DNA from: DATKFM01 sp046154965
GTDB lineage: Bacteria > Pseudomonadota > Alphaproteobacteria > Dongiales > Dongiaceae
DNA length: 64,000 nt
Assembly (NCBI GenBank): GCA_046154965.1
Contig: JBJXDY010000013.1
Coordinates: forward strand, 1 to 64,000
Reading direction: 5' to 3'
Shown here: positions 25,322-34,689 of the stretch, piece by piece
How the letters are laid out: every line of letters starts with the position of its first letter
Numbering within the stretch: the first letter of the stretch is position 1
The notes under the pieces: model-generated
Seen by the model: only the letters and a program-made list of their open reading frames with translations
The model's database searches: none
What the model was told of the DNA's origin: nothing
Translations under genes and position numbers: made by a program

Positions 25322-26386
25322 ATGAATCAACAAGCAATCCTGCAGCTTCGCGGGCTGACAAAAAACTTTGGCCAGCTGACCGCCGTCAATCACGTCGATC
25401 TCGATGTCGCCGAAGGCGAGTTTTTCACCATCGTCGGACCCTCCGGCTGCGGCAAGACCACGATGCTGCGCATGCTCGCGGGCATGGAGACGCCGACATC
25501 GGGCGACATCCTGCTGCGGGGCCAGCGGATCAACGACATGCCGGCCAATCAGCGGCCCACCTGCATGGTGTTCCAGTCGCTGGCGCTGTTTCCGCACCGG
25601 ACCGTCGGCCAGAACATCGAGTTTCCGCTGAAAATCCGCGGCGTCGATCCGGCGGCGCGCAAGGAGCGGGCGCTGCAGCTGATGCGGCAACTGCGGCTGC
25701 CGGAAGATTATCACGACAAGCCGGTCACCCGCTGCTCCGGTGGCGAGCGGCAGCGCGTCGCCCTGGCCCGCGGGCTCGCCTACGATCCGCAGATCCTGTT
25801 CTTCGACGAGCCGCTGTCGGCGATCGATTACAAGCTGCGCAAGACTCTGGAGAAGGAGCTGAAGGACATCCACCGCGAGACCGGCAAGACCTTCATCTAC
25901 ATCACCCACAGCCTGGAAGAGGCGATGGTGATGAGCGACCGCATCGGCGTGATGCGCGGCGGGCGGCTGGTGCAGGTCGGCTCGCCGGAACAGATCTACA
26001 CCCAGCCCCAGGACAAGTTCGTCTCCGAATTCATGGGCGAAGTGAATGTCTTCGATGTCCGGCTGCAGGATGACGGCCGCCTGGCGTCGAACGCCGTGCC
26101 CGGCAGCTTCATCCCGCCGCGGCTGCCGCCGGATTTCACGTCGGGCTATCTGGTGGTGCGGCCGGAATCGGTGCGCTTCCTGATCAAGGCCGACCAGACT
26201 GAGAACCATGTGCGCGGCCGGGTGTATAACGAATACGCGCTGGGCAGCCGCATCCAGTTCCAGGTGCGCGCCGGCGATCAGGTATTCATCGTGGAAACGC
26301 TGCGGCAGCAGATGATCGGCGGCCGTCGGGACGATGACGTGCTGATCGGCTGGAACGCCGCCGACAGCATCCTCGTGACGGGTTGA
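25322..26386 (+). CDS. Polyamine-type ABC transporter ATP-binding protein (PotA-like)
   Basis: A 354-residue ATPase: Walker A GPSGCGKTT (about residues 38-46), Q-loop in VFQSLALFPH, signature CSGGERQRVALARG (the usual LSGG is CSGG), Walker B ILFFDEPLSAID and switch His in ITHS. A C-terminal TOBE domain starts near residue 260, as in PotA/FbpC-type importers. It powers uptake through the two permeases that follow immediately. Confidence 0.93.
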   Translation: MNQQAILQLRGLTKNFGQLTAVNHVDLDVAEGEFFTIVGPSGCGKTTMLRMLAGMETPTSGDILLRGQRINDMPANQRPTCMVFQSLALFPHRTVGQNIEFPLKIRGVDPAARKERALQLMRQLRLPEDYHDKPVTRCSGGERQRVALARGLAYDPQILFFDEPLSAIDYKLRKTLEKELKDIHRETGKTFIYITHSLEEAMVMSDRIGVMRGGRLVQVGSPEQIYTQPQDKFVSEFMGEVNVFDVRLQDDGRLASNAVPGSFIPPRLPPDFTSGYLVVRPESVRFLIKADQTENHVRGRVYNEYALGSRIQFQVRAGDQVFIVETLRQQMIGGRRDDDVLIGWNAADSILVTG

Positions 26387-26392
26387 CCGGCG

Positions 26393-27256
26393 ATGACTTC
26401 GGGCAAGCTTTCGCAATGGCTGGTTCCCGGCCGACGCCATTCGGTGCCGGTACTCGCGCTTCTGCTTCTGGGTTTTGCCGCGCCGCTTATCACGGTCATC
26501 GCCTTCAGCTTCGCGCCGCCGAGGACGTTTTCGCCCTGGCAGGCGCCGGGCCTCGAGAACTACCGGACGATTTTTACCGAGACCTATTACCAGTCCTTCG
26601 CCTGGTCGCTGTCGCTGGCGCTGATTACCGTCGTCATCCTGGCGTTGCTTTGCTATCCGCTGGCCTATGGTCTGGCCAAGGTGTTCGGCCGGTGGGCCAA
26701 TGCGGTGACGCTAGTGCTGGTGCTGCCGCTGTTCGTGTCCGAGAATTTGCGCCTTTATGGCTGGATCCTGTTCTTCATCAAGAACGGCCTGCTGCTGGGC
26801 ACCCTGAAGCAGTACTTCGGCATTGAGCCTGAAAGCTGGCTGTTCACACCCACCATGACGGTGTTCGGCATGGTTTATGTCTATTTGCCGTTCATGCTGT
26901 TTCCGATGACATTGGGTGTCTCGATGGTGCCGCGGGAAACGGTCGAAGCCGCCGCCGATCTCGGCGCTACCCGCTGGCAGGTGTTCTACGAGGTGGAACT
27001 GCCGCTGGCGATGCCGGGCATCATCATCGGCGGCCTGCTGACCTTCGTGCTGGCCATGGGCGCCATTGCCGAGGCCAAGATCATCGGCGGCCAGTCGGTC
27101 ATACCCATCGTTCACGACATTGAAATTGCCTTCACCTATGCGCAGAACTGGCCCTTGGGCGCCGCCCTCGCCGTGCTGCTCATGCTGGTGGTGGGCGCGC
27201 TGGTGCTGCTGGTGCTGCGCCGCTTCGACCTCGATCGCATCCTGAAGCGGGGCTAG
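26393..27256 (+). CDS. Polyamine-type ABC transporter permease (PotB-like)
   Basis: A 287-residue inner-membrane permease with about six helices. The EAA loop for ATPase contact reads VEAAADLGATRWQVFYEVELP (about residues 184-204). It starts six bases after the ATPase stop and is followed three bases later by the second permease, so the unit is transcribed and translated together. Confidence 0.92.
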   Translation: MTSGKLSQWLVPGRRHSVPVLALLLLGFAAPLITVIAFSFAPPRTFSPWQAPGLENYRTIFTETYYQSFAWSLSLALITVVILALLCYPLAYGLAKVFGRWANAVTLVLVLPLFVSENLRLYGWILFFIKNGLLLGTLKQYFGIEPESWLFTPTMTVFGMVYVYLPFMLFPMTLGVSMVPRETVEAAADLGATRWQVFYEVELPLAMPGIIIGGLLTFVLAMGAIAEAKIIGGQSVIPIVHDIEIAFTYAQNWPLGAALAVLLMLVVGALVLLVLRRFDLDRILKRG

Positions 27257-27259
27257 GCG

Positions 27260-28063
27260 ATGACCGGCCAGACCTCCCGCGGCATGAAAGCGCTACTCTG
27301 GGCCTGGGCCCTGGCGATCGCGGTTTTTCTCTATCTGCCGTCGATTTGCGGCGCCATCGCCTCATTCGGCGCCAGCCGCTATTTCACTTTCCCGGTGCAG
27401 AATTGGAGCCTCGCCTGGTATGAGAAGACGTTCAATTCGATCGAGATCCATCAGCTGCTGCAAACTTCGATGCTGATTGCCGGGATCGTCACGGTGATCT
27501 CCGTCGTCATCGCCTTCTTCGGCGCCCTGGCCTTCGCCCGCTATGACTGGCGCGGCCGCTCCATCTATCAGAAGCTGGTGCTGCTGCCGATCTTCTTTCC
27601 GCAATCGGTCCTCGGGCTGGCGCTGCTGCTCTGGTTCAATTCCCTGGGCTTGCAGATGTCGTGGATGACGGCGGTCTTCGCCCACATGGTCTGGATCGTG
27701 CCCGTGGTGACGCTGGTGATCTCGATCCAGGTCTACAGCTTCGACCCGGCGCTGGAGGAGGCGGCCTTCGATCTCGGTGCCAACCGCTGGCAGGTGCTGC
27801 GGGAGGTGACGCTGCCGGTGCTGTGGCCGGGGATCTTCTCCGGCTGCCTGTTCGCCTTCCTGCTCTCCTGGGGCAATTTCCCGCTGTCGCTGTTCACCAC
27901 AGGCGCCGATACGACCGTGCCGGAATTCCTCTACGCCAAGATGGTGGCCGGCTATACGCCGGGCGTGCCGGTGCTCGGGACCTTTTCGACTGTGGGCGCC
28001 GGGTTGCTGCTGTTTGGCGGCTATTTCATCATCTGGGTCTTGCGCAGCCGCCGTGCCGGCTAG
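27260..28063 (+). CDS. Polyamine-type ABC transporter permease (PotC-like)
   Basis: A 267-residue permease, partner of the preceding gene. The EAA loop reads EEAAFDLGANRWQVLREVTLP (about residues 170-190), and roughly six hydrophobic segments are present. It completes the importer. Its TAG stop overlaps, in opposite orientation, the stop of the RlmM-like gene by three to four bases (CTAG). Confidence 0.92.
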   Translation: MTGQTSRGMKALLWAWALAIAVFLYLPSICGAIASFGASRYFTFPVQNWSLAWYEKTFNSIEIHQLLQTSMLIAGIVTVISVVIAFFGALAFARYDWRGRSIYQKLVLLPIFFPQSVLGLALLLWFNSLGLQMSWMTAVFAHMVWIVPVVTLVISIQVYSFDPALEEAAFDLGANRWQVLREVTLPVLWPGIFSGCLFAFLLSWGNFPLSLFTTGADTTVPEFLYAKMVAGYTPGVPVLGTFSTVGAGLLLFGGYFIIWVLRSRRAG

Positions 28064-28974
28064 CCGGCCAGCCGCACCCAGGTCAGCTCATGCTTGTTGT
28101 GGTGCAGATGCATCAGCCGGCTGCCGGGTATGGCGGCGAAAGCCGCGGCCGCGCCGTGATCGGCCTCGCCCTGGAACTTGATGGTGCAGACGAGGTTCCG
28201 CGCCAGCCCTGACTCCAGCCAGCGTTGCACCAGCTCCAGCAGCTTCGCCGGATAGCAGACGATATCGCTGCACAGCCAGTCCACCGGCCCGATCGCTTGC
28301 GGCTCAAGGGCGAAGGCGCTTGCCGCGCGATAGTCGATGCCGGGCAGGGCAGCGATCTCCGGATCGAGAGGCGCCCGGTCGATGGCGATGACCCGCGCGC
28401 CCAGGGATTGCAGCACCCAGCTCCAGCCGCCCGGACTGGCGCCCAGATCCAGGCAGAGCTCGCCCGGCTGAGGCCAGCGTCCGGCCAGCGTCAGCGCCTC
28501 CCAAAGCTTGAGATAGGCGCGATTGGGCGGCGCAGACTTGTTTTCAACGAACTCGACGACGCCATTGGCGAAGGCGCTGGAACAGTGCGGCGCGGCGAGA
28601 AGCCGGTTGGCGTCGAGCAGCATCCAGGATCCCAATGGGGCCTTCGGCAACGGTGACGGAAACACCAACGGCTTGGCGCTGACATGGGGCAGCTTGTCCT
28701 GGATCAGGCTGGCGCGGCGATGCAGCCGGTGGGGATAGAGCGCCCAGTTGCGCTGCATCGTCCGCAAGGCCGCGGCCGCCTGCGATATCGATTCGAATTC
28801 GATCTTCCGGGGGCTATGCCAGATGTTAGCCGCCCAGGCGGCGGACCGCGCCGCGCCTTCAGCCAGGATCAGCCGCCCCTGGCGATCGCAAATGCAGTCA
28901 TGCCCCAGCTCCTGTTCGAGCTGCGCCTCAAATCCCTCCGCTGCCAGATAGCCGGTCGTCTCCAGCCGATCCAT
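28060..28974 (-). CDS. RlmM/FtsJ-like 23S rRNA 2'-O-methyltransferase
   Basis: A 304-residue SAM enzyme. The N-terminal 150 residues resemble the THUMP-like region of RlmM. The FtsJ-type catalytic domain carries LCLDLGASPGGWSWVLQSLGA (SAM motif, about 193-213), IAIDRAPL, and the catalytic Lys in CTIKFQGE; with Lys, Asp and Glu of the KDKE set plausibly present. RlmM itself methylates C2498 of 23S rRNA; the same target is likely but not certain. It is ten bases downstream of the HAD phosphatase. Confidence 0.78.
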   Translation of the reverse strand: MDRLETTGYLAAEGFEAQLEQELGHDCICDRQGRLILAEGAARSAAWAANIWHSPRKIEFESISQAAAALRTMQRNWALYPHRLHRRASLIQDKLPHVSAKPLVFPSPLPKAPLGSWMLLDANRLLAAPHCSSAFANGVVEFVENKSAPPNRAYLKLWEALTLAGRWPQPGELCLDLGASPGGWSWVLQSLGARVIAIDRAPLDPEIAALPGIDYRAASAFALEPQAIGPVDWLCSDIVCYPAKLLELVQRWLESGLARNLVCTIKFQGEADHGAAAAFAAIPGSRLMHLHHNKHELTWVRLAG

Positions 28975-28984
28975 CGCCGCCGGA

Positions 28985-29788
28985 TCAGCGCTGTTGCCGC
29001 GCCGCGATCAGCAGATCGGCCAATTCGGCAAATCCGCCGCCGCCCCGCGCGCGCGTGATGTAGGTCGGCGGCGTTGAAATACGATCGCGGAAATCAGCCA
29101 CATTGGCGACGCCCACCGCATGGGGAAAAAAGCCGAACATCGGCTGATCGTTCGGCGAATCGCCGGTGAAAACGAACTTCTCCCGCTGCGCGTCAAGGTC
29201 GATGCCGAATGCCTCGGCCATCAGCGTTTTGGTCATGCCCAGCTTGTCATAGCTGCCGAACCAGCCATTCACATGGATGGAGCTGGCCTTCGCCGTGGCG
29301 CCGCACTCCTCGAAGATCTGCAGGATGCGGTCGATGGCCTTGTCCGGCAGTGGCGGCACATCCTCGCAGAAATCGATCGCCAGATCCGCTTCGCGATAAA
29401 GCTGGTCCGAGGCGACGCCGGCGCCCGGCACCTCCTTCAGGATGCGCTCGCGCACCGCCACCAGCCGCGCGCGATTGGCGGCGCGTGTCGCCTCGTCCAT
29501 CAGGAATCGCTTCTGCAGCTTCCGCGCCTTCGTATCATAGCGGAAATAGAACGCGCCGTTCTCGCCCACGACAGCATCCACCGGCCACATTCGGGCGATA
29601 TGGTCGCACCAGCCCGCGGGCCGGCCGGTGATGGGAACAACCAGAAGGCCCGCTGCCTGCAACCGCTCCAGCGCGCCATAGGCCGCGGCCGGCAGCCGGC
29701 CTACGCTTGTCAACGTGTCGTCGATATCCGTGAGCACGCCGATGACGGCGCAGCGGGCGGGCAGGGGGAATTGTTCGAGAGGCAGCAT
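28985..29788 (-). CDS. HAD-IIB-family phosphatase
   Basis: A 267-residue haloacid-dehalogenase phosphatase. Motif I TDIDDTLT (about residues 20-27) contains the nucleophile and acid Asp residues, motif II is the Thr in VPITGRP, and motif IV is GDSPNDQPMF (about 210). The lid domain between places it with IIB enzymes such as sucrose- or mannosyl-3-phosphoglycerate phosphatases. The sugar phosphate substrate is unknown. Confidence 0.85.
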   Translation of the reverse strand: MLPLEQFPLPARCAVIGVLTDIDDTLTSVGRLPAAAYGALERLQAAGLLVVPITGRPAGWCDHIARMWPVDAVVGENGAFYFRYDTKARKLQKRFLMDEATRAANRARLVAVRERILKEVPGAGVASDQLYREADLAIDFCEDVPPLPDKAIDRILQIFEECGATAKASSIHVNGWFGSYDKLGMTKTLMAEAFGIDLDAQREKFVFTGDSPNDQPMFGFFPHAVGVANVADFRDRISTPPTYITRARGGGGFAELADLLIAARQQR

Positions 29789-29862
29789 GGGACGGCGAGA
29801 GAAGCCGATTCCGTTGCCACATTCAACGCCAAAGCTGATGGCGGCGGCGAGCGAACGCCGGA

Positions 29863-32800
29863 CTAACTGCCGACCTGGATATCGTCTGTTGCGGCAGTGC
29901 CAGCGGTCAATCCCGAGGCAATGCCGCTGAAAGTCAGGAGTTGCAAGTCGGCAACCGTATCGCCGTTGCTATCGATCCAAAGCTGGGTATCAGGCCCCGC
30001 GGCGATCAGGATCACCCTGCCGGCGCGGCCGGCCGCGGCCACGCCCAGCCCGTCGAACAGCCCGTCGAGATCAATGAAATCCTGGCTGACGCCCGAATTA
30101 CTGAAACCGGTGACGACATCGCCGGCCTCCAGCAGGCTGGCGAAGATCGCCGTGTCGTTGTTCTGGCCGAAATTCAGGGCATCGGCGCCTGTGCCGCCAT
30201 CGAATAGGTCGTTGCCCAGCCCGCCGATGATCGTGTCATTGCCGGCGCCGCCGATCAGCGTGTCCGGGTTGCCCTGGCCGTCCAGGATATTGTTGCCGCT
30301 GTTGCCAGTCAGGATGTTGGAGCTCCCGCTGCCGGTGCCGTTGATATTGCCGGCGCCGGTCAGCGTCAGGTTCTCCAGGCTGGTGAAGGCGTTGAGGTCG
30401 AGGCTGATCGAGGCCTGCACGCTGTCGGTACCGCCGCCGCCGCTCTCGACGATCGAGTCGCCGGCATTGTCGACGATGTAAGTATCGTTACCCCCGCCGC
30501 CGGTCATCGTATCGGCGCCAACGCCACCATTGAGGACATTGTTGCCGCTATTGCCGGCGAGGCTGTTGTTCAGTCCGTTCCCGGTGCCGTCCACATTGGC
30601 GCTGCCGGTCAGGGTCAGATCCTCGACCTGGGCGATGCTGGCCAGACTGAAGCTGACGGCGCTCTCGATCCGGTCCGTGCCGCCGCCCGCCGCCTCGACG
30701 ATGTTGTCGCCGGCATCGGTGTTCACATAGACGTCGTTGCCCAAGCCGCCGGTCAGCGTGTCATTGCCCAGCCCGCCGGTCAGGGTGTCCGCGCCGTCGC
30801 CGCCCGACAGCTTGTTGTTTCCGTCATTGCCAACGATGGCGTTGTCGCCGGTATTGCCCGTGCCATTGATATTGCCGGCGCCGGTCAGCGTCAGGTTCTC
30901 CACATTGGCCAGCGCGGCGATGGTGAAAGTCACCGCGGACTCGACCCGGTCCGTACCTGCGGCCGCCAGCTCGGTGATCGTGTCGCCCGTGCTGTCGACC
31001 ACATAGACATCGTCGCCGTTGCCGCCGATCAGCGTATCGGTGCCGTTACCGCCGTTGAGCGTGTCGTTGCCGTCGCGGCCGTCCAGGCTGTTGTTGCTGG
31101 TGTTGCCGGTGATGCGGTTGTTGCCGGCATCGCCGAAGCCGTTGAAGGCGCCGCCATTGGCCAGCGTCAGGTTCTCGATATTGGCGACCGACGTCAGGTC
31201 GAAGGTCATCTGCGCATTGACGGTGTCGAAGCCTTCGCCCGGATTTTCCACCAGCACGTCGACGAAAGTCGTGCCGATGACAAAGACATCGTTGCCCAGG
31301 CCGCCGCGCATAGTGTCGGCGCCGGCGCCGCCGGTGATCGTATCATTGCCGCCATTGCCGATCAGCAGGTTGGCGCCGGTATTGCCGGTCAGCCGGTTGT
31401 CGCCGTTGTCGCCGGTGCCGTTCAGCGCCGCGCCGCCGGTCAGCGTCAGGTTCTCGATATTGGCGACGGCGTTGAGGTCGAAGGTGACCGACGAGCTGAT
31501 GGTATCGATGCCCTCGCCGGCATTCTCCACCAGCAGATCGGTCAGCGTATTGATCGTGTAGGTATCGTCGCCCTGGCCGCCGATCATCGTGTCGAGGCCA
31601 TTGCCGCCGTTCAGCGCATTGTTGCCGCTGTTGCCGGTGATGACGTTGTTGGCGTTGTTGCCGGTGCCGTTGATGTTGGCCGTGCCGGTCAGCGTCAGAT
31701 TCTCGATTTGCGCCAGCGCGTTGATGGTAAATGTTACCGAGGACTGCACCGTATCGGTGCCGCCGCCGGCCAGCTCGGTGATCACGTCGGTGGTCGTGTC
31801 GACGACAAAGATGTCGTCGCCCGCGCCGCCCGCCAGGCTGTCGGTGCCCGCGCCGCCTTCCAGGGTGTCACTGCCGATGCCGCCGCTCAGGCTGTTGTTG
31901 CCGCTGTTGCCGGTGATGATGTTGTTGCCGTCATTGCCGGTGCCGTTGATGTTGGCGCTGCCGGTCAGGGTCAGGTTCTCGATCTCAGGCAGCGGCACGA
32001 TAGTAAAGGTGACGGAAGACAGGATCGTGTCCGTGCCCTGACCCGCCAGTTCCGTAATCGCATCCGTGGTGCTGTCGACCACATAGCTGTCATCGCCAAT
32101 GCCGCCCGCCAAGGAGTCGATGCCGACGCCGCCATTGAGGGTATCGTTGCCGCCCGCGCCGGTCAGGCTGTTGGCGCCGCCATTTCCGGTGATCTGGTTG
32201 TTCAGGCCGTTGCCGCTGCCGTTGATCCCGGCAGCGCCGGTTAGCAGCAGATTCTCCAGGTCAGGCGTTGCCGTCAGGTCAAAGGCGATGGAGGATTGCA
32301 CCGTATCCGTGCCCTCGCCGGCATTCTCGCCGATGAGATCGCCGGTCTCATCGATGACATAGACATCGTCGCCCGCGCCACCGGCCAGGCTGTCGCCGCC
32401 GGTGCCGCCATCGAGCGTGTCGTTGCCCAGGCCGCCCAGCAGCGTGTCATCGCCGCCGCCGGCGCTGAGATTGTCGTTGCCACCGCGGCCGTCGATCAGC
32501 GCGTCGATTCCGGCCTTCGAGGCGATCGCCAGCGTATTGTCGTTGTTGTCGGTGTGCAGCACGGTCAGCGACACCGTGGCCTGGCTCTGGCCACCGCTGG
32601 TATCGCTGACGGTGTAATCGAAAGAGGCCGCCCCGACGCTTGTGCCGCTGAAGATCACATCGCTGCCGCTCAGGGACGCCGCCGCATTGACGAAGCCGCC
32701 GACCGCCGTCACCGACAGCGCCTCGCCCTCGATGTCGCTGTCATTGGCCAACAGAGCCGCCATGGGAACGGTAAAGTTCGTGCCGTCGGAGACAATGAAG

Positions 32801-34431
32801 CTCTCGCCGGTAACGATGGGCGCGTCGTTGACGCCGTTGATGGTCACGGTGACGGTCGAGGTGGCCTTGCCGCCATTGCCGTCATCCACCAGCACGGTGA
32901 AGCTGTCGCTGGCGCTGCCGCCGGCGGGCAGGGTTTGCAGGGCCGCGCCGGGCGTATAGGTGAAGGTGCCGTCGGCGTTGACGACCACGCTGCCGAGCGA
33001 GGGTCCGCTGTCCAGGCTGTGGGCGAGCTTGTCGCCGTCGACATCGCTGGAAACGACCGCCCCGCCGATACTGCCGTCTTCGTTGCCGCTGACGCTAATG
33101 TCGGCGGTTGTCGGCGCGTCATTCAGGCCGTTGATGGTCACGGTGACCGTCGATGTCGCTTTGCCGCCGTTGCCGTCATCCACCAGCACGGTGAAGCTGT
33201 CGGTGGCGCTGCCGCCGGCCGGCAGTGATTGCAGCCCGGCGCCCGGCGCATAGACAAAGGTGCCGTCGGCGTTGACCACGGCGCTGCCCAGAGCCGGACC
33301 GCTGTCGAGCGAATGAGTCAGCGTATCGCCATCGGGATCGGTGGAGACGACCGTGCCGCCGATCTTGCTGTCCTCGTCGCCGCTGACCGCGACATCGGCC
33401 GTCACCGGCGCGTCGTTCACGCCATTGATCGTGACGGTGACCGTCGAAGTGGCTTTGCCGCCATTCCCGTCATCCACCAGCACCGTGAAGCTGTCGCTGG
33501 CGCTGCCGCCCGCGGGCAGCGATTGCAGCCCGGCGCCCGGCGTGTAGGTGAAGGTACCGTCCGCATTGACCACGACGCTGCCCAGCAACGGACCGCTATC
33601 GAGGCCGTGGATCAGCGTATCGCCATCGATATCCGTGGCGACGACGGCGCCGCCGATCTTGCTGTCCTCATCGCCGCTGACCGCGACATCGGCCGTCACC
33701 GGCGCGTCGTTCACGCCATTGATCGTGACGGTGACCGTCGCCGTCGCCACGCCGCCATTGCCGTCATCCACCTGCAAGGTGAAGCTGTCGGTGGCGCTGC
33801 CGCCCGCGGGCAGCGACTGCAGCGAAGCGCCCGGCGTGTAAGTGAAAGTGCCGTCGCCATTGACGGTCGCTGTCCCGGACGTCGGACCGCCGGCCAGGGA
33901 GAAGGTCAGCGGATCGCCATCGGGATCTGTCGCGGTCACGGCGCCCGATATGGCGCTCTCCTCATCCGTGGTCACGGACAGCGGCGAAGCGCTCGGCGCC
34001 TGATTTGCCGGCTCTATCACGGGCTCCGTCGCATCGAGCGGCAGGAAGTCGTCCGCGGCGGTTTCCGGCGCCTCGAACGTCAGTTCCGTCGCTTCCAGAA
34101 CGCCGCCGGCCTCTTCCAGGCCGCCGATCGAGGCGTCATCGGCATCGGGGAACGGGGTGAAGGCCGCGCCCTGATTGGGCACGAACGCCAGGACATCGCT
34201 GCCCTGGGATGCAGGCGACTCCGGGGCGCCCGCAGGTTCCGGGATCGCCGACAGCGGCTGCGGCCGGTCATCGCCGGCCGGCGCGGTGATGTTCTCTTCG
34301 AGCGACGCGCCGGGATTCTGCGGAACATCTGGCGCTTCGAGTTCGTCGGGCGCGATCTGCGCCACGACCGCGGGCGCCGGCGTCAGCGCGGGCGGAGTCG
34401 ATGGGCGCTCATGAATTGTCGTATCGGGCAT
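29863..34431 (-). CDS. Giant RTX/VCBS-repeat calcium-binding surface protein, 1522 aa
   Basis: Domains in order: a Pro/Glu/Ala-rich acidic N-terminus (about 1-144) without signal peptide; four near-identical cadherin-like/VCBS repeats of 98-99 residues (about 145-538), each ending in VTVTINGVNDAP; one diverged Ig-like unit (539-625); eight RTX modules of about 91 residues (645-1400) combining GGxGxDxL nonapeptides with an IENLTLTG strand; and a C-terminal 110-residue domain shared with the RTX protein at 34690. No signal peptide plus an RTX C-terminus is the pattern of type I secretion substrates and adhesins. It lies downstream of its smaller paralogue; no secretion system is in the window. 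Confidence 0.88.
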   Translation of the reverse strand: MPDTTIHERPSTPPALTPAPAVVAQIAPDELEAPDVPQNPGASLEENITAPAGDDRPQPLSAIPEPAGAPESPASQGSDVLAFVPNQGAAFTPFPDADDASIGGLEEAGGVLEATELTFEAPETAADDFLPLDATEPVIEPANQAPSASPLSVTTDEESAISGAVTATDPDGDPLTFSLAGGPTSGTATVNGDGTFTYTPGASLQSLPAGGSATDSFTLQVDDGNGGVATATVTVTINGVNDAPVTADVAVSGDEDSKIGGAVVATDIDGDTLIHGLDSGPLLGSVVVNADGTFTYTPGAGLQSLPAGGSASDSFTVLVDDGNGGKATSTVTVTINGVNDAPVTADVAVSGDEDSKIGGTVVSTDPDGDTLTHSLDSGPALGSAVVNADGTFVYAPGAGLQSLPAGGSATDSFTVLVDDGNGGKATSTVTVTINGLNDAPTTADISVSGNEDGSIGGAVVSSDVDGDKLAHSLDSGPSLGSVVVNADGTFTYTPGAALQTLPAGGSASDSFTVLVDDGNGGKATSTVTVTINGVNDAPIVTGESFIVSDGTNFTVPMAALLANDSDIEGEALSVTAVGGFVNAAASLSGSDVIFSGTSVGAASFDYTVSDTSGGQSQATVSLTVLHTDNNDNTLAIASKAGIDALIDGRGGNDNLSAGGGDDTLLGGLGNDTLDGGTGGDSLAGGAGDDVYVIDETGDLIGENAGEGTDTVQSSIAFDLTATPDLENLLLTGAAGINGSGNGLNNQITGNGGANSLTGAGGNDTLNGGVGIDSLAGGIGDDSYVVDSTTDAITELAGQGTDTILSSVTFTIVPLPEIENLTLTGSANINGTGNDGNNIITGNSGNNSLSGGIGSDTLEGGAGTDSLAGGAGDDIFVVDTTTDVITELAGGGTDTVQSSVTFTINALAQIENLTLTGTANINGTGNNANNVITGNSGNNALNGGNGLDTMIGGQGDDTYTINTLTDLLVENAGEGIDTISSSVTFDLNAVANIENLTLTGGAALNGTGDNGDNRLTGNTGANLLIGNGGNDTITGGAGADTMRGGLGNDVFVIGTTFVDVLVENPGEGFDTVNAQMTFDLTSVANIENLTLANGGAFNGFGDAGNNRITGNTSNNSLDGRDGNDTLNGGNGTDTLIGGNGDDVYVVDSTGDTITELAAAGTDRVESAVTFTIAALANVENLTLTGAGNINGTGNTGDNAIVGNDGNNKLSGGDGADTLTGGLGNDTLTGGLGNDVYVNTDAGDNIVEAAGGGTDRIESAVSFSLASIAQVEDLTLTGSANVDGTGNGLNNSLAGNSGNNVLNGGVGADTMTGGGGNDTYIVDNAGDSIVESGGGGTDSVQASISLDLNAFTSLENLTLTGAGNINGTGSGSSNILTGNSGNNILDGQGNPDTLIGGAGNDTIIGGLGNDLFDGGTGADALNFGQNNDTAIFASLLEAGDVVTGFSNSGVSQDFIDLDGLFDGLGVAAAGRAGRVILIAAGPDTQLWIDSNGDTVADLQLLTFSGIASGLTAGTAATDDIQVGS
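30202..32499 (-). repeat. Eight RTX modules of about 273 bp
   Basis: Within the 1522-aa protein, eight tandem modules of about 91 codons share NGTGNxxNNxITGNSGNN, GGxGxDTLxGG, DxITExAGxGTDTVxSS and IENLTLTG blocks. They are highly similar but not identical, which would allow recombination to change their number. Confidence 0.85.
32818..33999 (-). repeat. Four VCBS/cadherin-like repeats of about 297 bp
   Basis: Residues 145-538 of the 1522-aa protein consist of four tandem units, each with GDEDSxIGGxVV, VNADGTFTYTPGAxLQSLPAGGS and SFTVLVDDGNGG. Adjacent units are nearly identical at protein and DNA level. Confidence 0.88.
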
Positions 34432-34689
34432 CGTCGCAAGCCTGGAGCCGGTTCGGATTCCTACCCGCTGGGCCGGCGCCTGCCGGGGGCCGCGTAGGAT
34501 CCCGCGTCATAGAACTCTATGGGTATTATTACCCCCCGGGGCTTACCCGCCGGTTAAACAGCCGCCCATCTTTTTGTAAATTTTCTCATTTTTTCAATGT
34601 ACTAAACAATATTTCCGGCGATCGCGCCGGGCGAAGGGGGAAAGGCCCGGCGCCATCGGCTGCCGGGCCCCTTGCCGTCTACCCCGAAC
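34432..34689 (-). promoter_or_regulatory. Upstream region of the giant RTX gene
   Basis: About 258 bp. Its distal half (34520-34620) is strikingly AT-rich for this genome. It contains a short perfect dyad, GGGTA-TTAT-TACCC (34521-34534), including the octamer GTATTATT that also occurs at 36751-36758 upstream of the paralogous RTX gene. No confident -35/-10 pair was identified. Confidence 0.4.
34644..34669 (-). terminator. Terminator hairpin after the 34690 RTX gene
   Basis: Arms 34644-34651 and 34662-34669 form an 8-bp GC stem. On the minus strand it is followed by TTT and a C-rich run, just after the stop of the RTX gene at 34690. Confidence 0.5.

Noticed and set aside
24012..28063. Iron(III) or thiamine ABC importer
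   Set aside because: The binding protein opens with a PotD-type motif (LCWEGYNSAQVLDPF) and the ATPase and permeases are PotA/B/C-like; no Tyr iron-ligand pattern was noticed.
30202..33999. Regular repeats considered as a CRISPR array or satellite
   Set aside because: The repeats are about 273 and 297 bp, in frame, and encode RTX and VCBS modules; no short repeat-spacer structure exists.
33229..34497. Plus-strand frame of 422 codons opposite the VCBS repeats
   Set aside because: Periodic antisense shadow of the near-identical repeats.
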